From the NCBI GenBank assembly GCA_031257095.1, contig JAIRPI010000011.1:124001-188000 (forward strand): a stretch of 64,000 nt of DNA, given 5' to 3'. The notes below the pieces were generated by a model. It had not been told where the DNA came from and searched no databases. It was given only the letters and a program-made list of their open reading frames with translations. The DNA is from Mycoplasmataceae bacterium (lineage in GTDB: Bacteria; Bacillota_I; Bacilli_A; Mycoplasmatales; Mycoplasmoidaceae). Below are positions 53,911 to 64,000 of this stretch, one piece after another. Position 1 is the stretch's first letter. Every line of letters begins with the position of its first letter. Both the position numbers and the translations under genes were made by a program.

Positions 53911-54186
53911 ATGGCTAGACAATATAAAATAACTAAAGCGACATATGACAAACTGGTAGGCGTCATTTTCGAGTATGCTATAATTAACGATGTGAAAGCG
54001 CCGAAATGATTTGCGGAATTTGTTGAGAAAAGATTTGACCCATTAGCTAAAGAAGTTGCTGAAATTAAAGTTGATGTTGCTGATCTTAAAGTTAGAATGG
54101 CCAATGTCGAATGTCGCCTTGACAATTTGGAAACTAAAGTTGACACATTAGATAAACGAGTTACTAATCTCGAAACCGAACGTTAG
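53911..54186 (+). CDS. Small paralogous family protein (subfamily A, tandem copy 1)
   Basis: A 91-residue member with N-terminal ITKATYDKLVGVIFEYAI and KAPKWFAEFVEKRFD (Trp by TGA), followed by four heptad-like repeats (VADLKVRMANVE, LDNLETKVDTLDKRV). This is the longest coiled coil of the cluster. Unlike its neighbours it ends LETER and lacks the KRNNLR tail; a decayed tail lies 75 bases downstream, so the gene is probably truncated by a new stop or a rearrangement. AAGGAG lies 8 bases before the ATG. Function unknown. Confidence 0.75.
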
Positions 54187-54261
54187 CTATCACCCCTATT
54201 CAAAGTAAAGAAACATTCTTTGGAGAACTAGAAAATAGTTTACTAACATCACAATATACTA

Positions 54262-54289
54262 CATTCTTAAACACAATAATTTGAGATAA
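54262..54289 (+). pseudogene. Orphan C-terminal tail of the small-protein family (2)
   Basis: A diverged copy reading ILKHNNLR plus TAA, between the first and second tandem genes. It is preceded by the same ACATCACAA stretch as the tail at 53787. Confidence 0.5.
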
Positions 54290-54383
54290 ATTTTATATCA
54301 AACTACAACTTTTTTGAGAAAAATAGTCAAAAAACTTGTAATACTATATATGAGAACAATAGTAAAATGAAGGAGTCAAGCCA

Positions 54384-54614
54384 ATGGCTAGACAATATAA
54401 GATAACTAAAGCGACATATGACAAACTCGTCGGCGTCATTTTCGAGTATGCTATAATAAATGATGTGAAAGCGCCGAAATGATTTACGGAATTTGTAGAT
54501 AAACAATTCAAGCCGTTAGTTGGAAAGGTTGCTAATATTGAAACTAGATTAGATATTTTAGAACATAATGACAAAGTAATCTTTGACATTCTTAAACGTA
54601 ATAACCTAAGATAG
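54384..54614 (+). CDS. Small paralogous family protein (subfamily A, tandem copy 2)
   Basis: A 76-residue member: the conserved ITKATYDKLVGVIFEYAI and KAPKWFTEFVDK block, a short middle (VANIETRLDILEHNDK) and the tail DILKRNNLR. DNA of the first ~120 bases and ~70 upstream bases is nearly the same as in copy 1, indicating recent duplication. Shine-Dalgarno AAGGAG is present. Function unknown. Confidence 0.75.
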
Positions 54615-54707
54615 ATTTTATATAAACTATAACTTTTTTGAGAAAAAAGATCAAAATTCTTGTAATACTATATATGAGAACAATAGTAAAATGAAGGAGT
54701 CAAGCCA

Positions 54708-54950
54708 ATGGCTAGACGGTATAAGATAACAAAAGCAACGTACGAAAAACTAGTAGGAGTTATTTTCGAGTATGCTATAATTAATGATGTGAAAGCGCCG
54801 AAATGATTTCAGGAATTTGTTGAAAAACGATTCGATCCAGAGATTACTAATATCAAAGCTCGATTAGAAAAAGTTGAATCTGAAATTGTTGGTATTAAGA
54901 CTGATATTGTCACCATCAACGACATTCTTAAACGTAATAATTTGAGATAG
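54708..54950 (+). CDS. Small paralogous family protein (subfamily A, tandem copy 3)
   Basis: An 80-residue member with ITKATYEKLVGVIFEYAI, KAPKWFQEFVEKRFD, a coiled-coil middle (ITNIKARLEKVESEIVGI) and DILKRNNLR. Its 3' half is nearly identical to that of the minus-strand copy at 26120-26383, some 28 kb away, pointing to gene conversion or recombination. Function unknown. Confidence 0.75.
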
Positions 54951-55003
54951 ATCTTATATAGGAATCAAAAGAAACTGCAAAAACTGGAAAATGTAGTATA
55001 CTC

Positions 55004-55021
55004 ATATATATATATATATAT
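55004..55021 (+). repeat. (AT)9 tract abutting a start codon
   Basis: Nine AT units lie between a TATACT -10-like box (54997-55002) and the ATG of the next gene, the last AT being part of that ATG (55020-55022). Tract length would change promoter-to-start spacing. Confidence 0.75.
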
Positions 55022-55562
55022 GGAAAACACAAATAAAAAATTAAAAGCTTGAAAATGAGTGCTTATATCTTCTGCTGTTGCAACAATTACTGCAGGGGTT
55101 GGTGTTGCTATCGGCTATGCAATTTGGCATAATAAGTCGCAACCGACAAAAATATTTTGTAAAGACGTTAAAACTACAACAAATCTTACTGGGTATTTTT
55201 TAATGTTGCCAAAACATCTTTTTAGTTTCGTGAACATAGATTCGGCAGATCAACTAATATATAAGAAGGACCATTCTAGCCTTATCTATTTTGTTGGTGC
55301 TAATGATATAAATGAGTTTGGTATGAATAGGTTGGGGGTCAATGCACGTGACAATTTCACTTTAAGCATCAAAACAAATGGCAATATTGATTTACAAGGG
55401 AATGTTTTGTACGATGAATCCTTGTCATGTTATGTGGTTGGTATTGGCAATGACTGGAAAATGAATAAAGAAGACTGAGTAATCAATCGCAAGCAATTAA
55501 AAAATGAAGAATTTTATAACTTTTTTTGACAAGAGTGCTATTTTCAGGCTGACTATGAATAA
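55020..55562 (+). CDS. Membrane-anchored surface protein, 180 aa
   Basis: A short Lys-rich start (MENTNKKLKAWKW), one hydrophobic anchor (VLISSAVATITAGVGVAIGY) and an external domain of ~140 residues with no lipobox. The domain has FYNFFWQECYFQ near the end. TGA-encoded Trp are used. It overlaps the next lipoprotein gene by 8 bases. Its anchor resembles that of the LRR protein at 29537 (uncleaved Ala/Gly-rich helix). Family not recognised. Confidence 0.72.
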
Positions 55563-56256
55563 CATAAAAAAAATAATTTATCTCCCGCTCATTTGTTCGT
55601 CATTATTGGCTTGTTGCCCGTTGACTTCGTGTGGCAAAGATACAATTAAAATATCTGCAAATACGCCCAGCGAACTGCTAACATATTTAAACTTGTTCTT
55701 CAAAGATGTCCACGGAGCTACATCAGTAGTTAATTCTAAGGAAAGATACTTGGATTTTTTTAGAAATATTAGCATCCAACAAGCTTGATTAAATGGATGA
55801 TTATTAGATAATTTTGTATATGAATATCTTTCAGTGAGCAAAAATAACCCAGAAAGTCCTTATTCATATAATGGTGAGTTCACCCCTCTATCAATCGAAG
55901 CCAAGCGATGAGATAATGATGATTATGTTGGATTTTCAATAATATTCTTAAAACATTTTACTATCATTCCATACTATGAAGAATATAATGAAAATTGTAA
56001 AATAGAATATAATTTTGTAAAGAAATCTAATTCATTTGTATTTTCTATTAAAAACTACTTAAATCAAGTGGAAGAAGTGAGTTGAGATCTTATTGATAGT
56101 ATTTCCGCGTTGCCTACCGACTACGATTTTGGGTTACCTAAAACTCCTACTTGATTAATAACATTGTGAGACAAACAAAACACGTCAATTAAAAATTTTA
56201 TGTTTTTCTGGAGCGACTTTCCGAAATTTGATTTTCGGAGCACTAATGAGGTATAA
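55555..56256 (+). CDS. Putative lipoprotein, 233 aa
   Basis: An N-terminal signal MNNIKKIIYLPLICSSLLAC ends in the lipobox CPLTSC with Cys at about residue 23, so the mature protein should be lipid-anchored on the surface. The mature part is acidic and aromatic (AKRWDNDDYVGFSIIFLKHF), ending near FFWSDFPKFDF. A further in-frame ATG at 55504 is open but would prolong the signal and lies deep inside the preceding gene. Function unknown; it sits in a surface-protein operon with the genes before and after. Confidence 0.75.
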
Positions 56257-56264
56257 AAATAACA

Positions 56265-57782
56265 ATGAAAAAATATAAAATTAACAAAATATTCGCAATG
56301 TGTATGACAATGGTTTGTTTGTGACCAACGATTGCTCTGGTTTCTAGTTGTAGTAATCACAAGAGTGATTCTGGCAACCTTGTAATTGACGGTGCTGAAT
56401 CTAATTCTATTAATTTAAATGGTAATGAAAATCTTTATGGTGACCACGATTTTCAAGCTCGCGATAACCACGGTAACATTTACACCGACGTCATTTGAAG
56501 TTTATCTGGGGACGCTGATGTGCTATCGTTTTTAAAAATTGATAAAACATCAGGACACATGCAATGGTCTAATAACCTTGAAGGTAATAAAGAATATAAA
56601 TTTCAAGTAATTTGTAGCGATCAATACAAGAAATTACAAGATGCTAAATGTGAAGTCAATCTTCACGTTAGCAACGATACCAGCATCGACGTATGTCCTA
56701 ATAGTTGATTTAGCGTTAGCCACGGGGTTCTTTCATTAAAGAAAAACATCGACAAGAACTTGGTGCGTAAGGTGGTAATCCCTAGTCAAATAGATTGAAC
56801 GAGCATTACCGAAATTGCATTTGGTGCATTTTCGGATTGTGTCAATCTTCAATCAGTTCATTTGTGTGATTCTATCACAACCATTGACGCTTATGCATTT
56901 AAGAATTGCAATTCATTAACAAGTTTTGATCTAAACAACGTTGAGCAATTGGGTGCGGACACCTTTATTGAGTGTAGTTCGCTTCAATCCGTTGCAGCAA
57001 CTAAAGTGAAGAATGTAGGGATGGAATGTTTTTTTAATTGCTCATCTTTGGCGTCGGTAAATTTACCAGTAGTTGAAACAATCGGCAATAATGGTTTTTT
57101 TGGTTGTTCGTCCATTGCTTCAATAACGTTAGGGAACACTTTGAACTTTGTTGGCAATAACGCATTTGGTAATTGTTCATCGATAAGTTCCATTACCTAC
57201 ACTTCTGACTCAGCATATAATCCTAATAGTTTTGTTTTGGTCGATGATCAAGATTTAGAAAATGTTGCTTGAATGGGTAGTGGTGAGCATACAATAACTA
57301 ACGGTTTTTTAACACGATGACAAAATTTACAACAGCAATCAATATCTTCAGTTGGTTGTCTCGCTCTTGGTCAAATAAAAAGCCCGACTGGTTGTGGTGT
57401 AGAAACTAACGGATTTAGTAATTGCGGTAGCATTACTTCTATTCATTTTAATAGTAGTATGGAGACCCAGGAGGTAGGCGCCCTCGCATTTGCGAATTGT
57501 GGGGTAAGGTGATTAGATCTAAACCGCGCTTTTTTTAATATCGATTCTTCGACAGCATTTCAAGGGTGTAAAAAATGCAATCTTATTACAGGTAATTATT
57601 TTTCTAACGAATTTGGTCCAATGGGTAATAATGTTACCAATTTCTTTGCCGGATTAAGCGAAATGGGTAGAGTTGACAACACTCAAGGTCAAGACTATTT
57701 ATCTTCCGGCGATTTACTTAAATATTGTTGAGCGTATAACCATTTGCCGACACATTGAGCAGCTCTTGATAAAAAAAATTAA
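56265..57782 (+). CDS. BspA-like leucine-rich-repeat lipoprotein
   Basis: A 505-residue lipoprotein with signal KINKIFAMCMTMVCLWPTI and lipobox LVSSC. The region around residues 35-140 is beta-rich, possibly Ig/cadherin-like (ALSGDADVLSFLKIDKTSGH with LEGNKEYKFQV). From ~residue 170 to 320 there are BspA-type (TpLRR, LRR_5) repeats of ~23 residues such as IDAYAFKNCNSLTSFDLNN and VGMECFFNCSSLASVNLP; further repeats occur near residues 375-430. BspA-like proteins bind host cells and extracellular matrix and are abundant in Trichomonas, Treponema and oral bacteroidetes. TGA-encoded Trp are used throughout. Confidence 0.88.
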
Positions 57783-57832
57783 TAAATAACACCGAATAAT
57801 TACTATTAATTTTATAATTGGAGTATAACAAC

Positions 57833-58792
57833 ATGAATGCGAATAAGAAACATTCAATTATCTTCTTTGGCACACCACACATTGCTACAGAAATGTTGCA
57901 AACATTTATTGATCTAAATGTTGACATAAAAGCTGTCGTTACAAAACCTGATGCATTTGTTGGCCGTAAAAAAGAAATGATTACGCCTCTAGTTAAACAA
58001 TTAGCAAATAAATACAATATTGATGTATTGCAACCCCAAAAATTAGACACTAATTTTGCTAACCAATTAGAAAAATATGGTGCCGAGCTATTTTTTGTTT
58101 GTGCTTATGGTAAAATTATCCCCCAAAGCATCTTAACGATTCCCAAATATAAGTGTGTTAACCTACACACCTCTCTATTACCACGTTGACGTGGAGGTGC
58201 CCCAATACATTGGGCGATTATTAATAGCGACATTGAAACCGGCGCTAGTTTAATGTATATGACTAAAGAATTGGATGCTGGAGATATTATTCACCAAGAA
58301 GCAATACCAATTAATGATGATGAAACTTATGATTCATTATATTTAAAGCTTTGTGATTTAGGCAAGCAAATTATTAAAAAGAAATATATTGATTTGTTCG
58401 CTGACAATGTAAAATGTACTAAGCAAGAAGCCAATATGGTGTCATACGCACCTAATATTACTAGGAAAGATGAATTTATTGATTGGAGCAAGCCTGCGCG
58501 ATTAATCATAAGAAAGATTAACGGTCTTTATAGTAAACCAATTGCATCGACAATTTATGAAGGTAAGCCAATTAAAATATTCAAGGCAAGCATTACTAAC
58601 CAAAAAACAGTGAACCATCAACCAGGAACAATTATTAGTATTGACAAAAAAGGTATACGGATCGCAACGATTGATTATGATATTGTTTTTATTACCATCC
58701 AATTGCCTAATAAAAAACCGCAAGCGGTTAGTCAATTAATAAATGGCAACCATCCATTTAAGATATTAACGCAATTTAGCAACTATCGTTAG
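57833..58792 (+). CDS. fmt: Methionyl-tRNA formyltransferase
   Basis: A 319-residue enzyme formylating initiator Met-tRNA, the counterpart of peptide deformylase (12250). Motifs: IIFFGTPHIATEML start, AYGKIIPQSIL (catalytic Asn position is replaced by the usual K-I context), LHTSLLPRWRGGAPIHWAI (His and SLLP motif, Trp by TGA), and GDIIHQEAIPI. The C-terminal OB-fold domain is complete. The upstream TTG at 57818 is in frame, but ATG 57833 fits the family start; GGAG lies 9 bases before it, and TATAAT overlaps that patch. Confidence 0.95.
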
Positions 58793-58879
58793 CTACTATA
58801 TCCGCTCAATTTTATAGCGGTGATTTAAAAGTATTATTTATCTATTTACGCTCGGAAATTTCATTTTTTTAAAAATAAT

Positions 58880-58920
58880 TTGAGAAAAATGGGTGAAATT
58901 CTTGTAAATATATGTGTAGG
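58880..58920 (+). promoter_or_regulatory. Conserved upstream element of the small-protein family (copy at 58.9 kb)
   Basis: TTGAGAAAAATGGGTGAAAT, then TCTTGTAAATATATGTGTAG followed by GAG. The 5' half matches the subfamily A element (26413-26453) and the 3' half the subfamily B element. Slightly upstream, TTTACGCTCGGAAATT also recurs before the 8899 gene (TTACGCTCGTAAAATC). Confidence 0.65.
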
Positions 58921-58932
58921 AGTAAAAAGGAA

Positions 58933-59247
58933 ATGAAAAATAATAAAGAATATAAAATAACAAAAGCTAGTTATTCAAAGCTCATAGGTGCTATTTTTGA
59001 ATGTGTTATAATAAATAAGACTGTGAATAAACCGCCAATTTGATTCCAAGAATTTGAAAAACGCAATAATGCTAGGTTTGATAGAATTGAAGCGCGTTTA
59101 ACTGAGAATGATGCACGATGAACAAAACAAGAAGAGTTTAATAAATATGTTGGCGATTTTATTAAACAACAAGTTGAGTTTAATAAGCAACAAACAGAAT
59201 TCAACAGACACGTACTAGATGTTTTTAAAAGAAATAATTTAAAATAA
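58933..59247 (+). CDS. Small paralogous family protein (subfamily B, copy 3)
   Basis: A 104-residue member, the longest in the window. N-terminal ITKASYSKLIGAIFECVI and PPIWFQEFEKR, a coiled-coil middle with both an RIEARLTENDAR segment like subfamily A and the EFNKYVGDFIKQQ units of subfamily B, then VFKRNNLK. It seems a mosaic of both coiled-coil types. Function unknown. Confidence 0.75.
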
Positions 59248-59285
59248 GTGATTTATAACGTCAATTAATTTTAAAAATATCCATA

Positions 59286-59322
59286 AATAAAAAAACTCGG
59301 CGACTTTTGGTCAACCGAGTTT
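59286..59322 (-). terminator. rRNA operon terminator
   Basis: Stem AAACTCGG/CCGAGTTT (59293-59300, 59315-59322) about 11 bases after the 5S 3' end on the minus strand, followed by a T7 run. It can also act on plus-strand transcripts from the small-family gene. Confidence 0.85.
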
Positions 59323-59333
59323 AGTTGTTTTTG

Positions 59334-59443
59334 ATAACGCACGACCTATTCTAACAAATGAATGCTACCTTCGGCTTTATAGTGCTTAACGGCTGTGTTC
59401 GGGATGGGAACAGGTGTGTCCACTATAAATATGAGCACGTTAT
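59334..59443 (-). rRNA. rrf: 5S ribosomal RNA
   Basis: About 110 nt. The minus strand holds the conserved block CCCATCCCGAACACAG and the TAAGC loop region; the ends pair (ATAACG with CGTTAT). It lies ~85 bases downstream of 23S. Ends are approximate to a few bases. Confidence 0.9.
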
Positions 59444-59529
59444 GAAGTTGGCTTTTGCCAACTCTATAAAACCAACAATCTCTTTTTGAAAATCTTACTT
59501 TACTTTAAACTCCTTGTAAGATTAGTTTA

Positions 59530-62442
<2,913 letters not shown>

Positions 62443-62701
62443 ATAATCCTACATGTGTTAACGCTTGCGCGCTAACACGAGTTTTATTTGTTTGGTTTGA
62501 TTTTCATTGTGATTGATTTAACTCAATCACACAGAAAGATTGTTGATTTTATAGAATTTTCAAAGAACAAACTTCTGAGAGAATTTTTAAAGTTCCCTCA
62601 AAACTAAATAGAATCCGACCTCTCGATAATGTTTGGGTATCATGTAAATGATTCGAAAGGATTTAATGTGTACACAAAAGTGTGTTATGTAAATAACTCC
62701 T
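62443..62701 (-). other. 16S-23S spacer without tRNA genes
   Basis: About 260 bases of AT-rich spacer. I see no tRNA-Ile or tRNA-Ala, as usual for mollicutes. Inverted repeats such as GTGTTAGCGCGC...GCGTTAACAC near 62.46 kb probably form part of the 23S processing stem. Confidence 0.8.

Positions 62702-64000
<1,299 letters not shown>

Noticed and set aside
62443..62701. tRNA genes in the 16S-23S spacer
   Set aside because: No cloverleaf or T-loop consensus found on either strand.

Overview
This window comes from an AT-rich mollicute (Mycoplasma/Ureaplasma-like). Nearly every gene is interrupted by in-frame TGA codons that must be read as tryptophan, often at family-invariant Trp positions (TpiA, RbgA, nuclease and hydrolase motifs). 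Genes are packed with 1-25 base overlaps, the gene set is housekeeping-minimal, and the rRNA operon is a single 16S-23S-5S unit without spacer tRNAs. An [FeFe]-hydrogenase-like protein, a superoxide reductase, an alanine dehydrogenase and a BspA-type leucine-rich-repeat lipoprotein suggest an anaerobic host-associated species. These traits recall mycoplasmas living with Trichomonas, but that is inference only.

Layout. 1-6.9 kb: end of a pyrimidine-nucleoside phosphorylase gene; lepA, a transporter, prs and a Pif1-like helicase on the minus strand; ppa divergent. 7-9.5 kb: a lipoprotein gene with a poly-C tract, then two members of a small-protein family. 9.5-15 kb: superoxide reductase, nagA, a hydrolase, a probable structured ncRNA, def, RNase J. 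14.5-26 kb: minus-strand operons rpsP-trmD-rplS-yitT-rbgA-rnhB, rpsB, purD plus a membrane protein, and holA plus an ECF S-component; ruvX on plus. 26-29.5 kb: a third small-family gene and a 976-aa Ig-like/LRR surface protein. 29.6-48 kb: metabolism and repair (dinB, tlyA, cdd, phosphoglucomutase, tpiA, pcrA, hydrogenase, ald, tRNA-Arg, phosphopantetheinyl transferase, esterase, pta, comEC, greA, dhaL/dhaM, gltX, ispE). 48-59 kb: accessory region with a divergent nuclease pair, rpsD, a restriction-modification operon behind an attenuator-like leader, a tandem cluster of the small-protein family, three surface proteins, fmt and another family member. 59.3-64 kb: 5S, 23S and partial 16S rRNA, all minus strand.

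Two regulatory patterns run through the window. Housekeeping units start with a TATAAT-like -10 box placed about 6 bases before the start codon, so their mRNAs should be leaderless; Shine-Dalgarno sites appear mainly inside operons. By contrast, comEC and all seven small-family genes share a different, longer upstream element (core CTTGTAATACTATAT or CTTGTAAATATATG), which could mark a separate regulon tied to DNA uptake or recombination.
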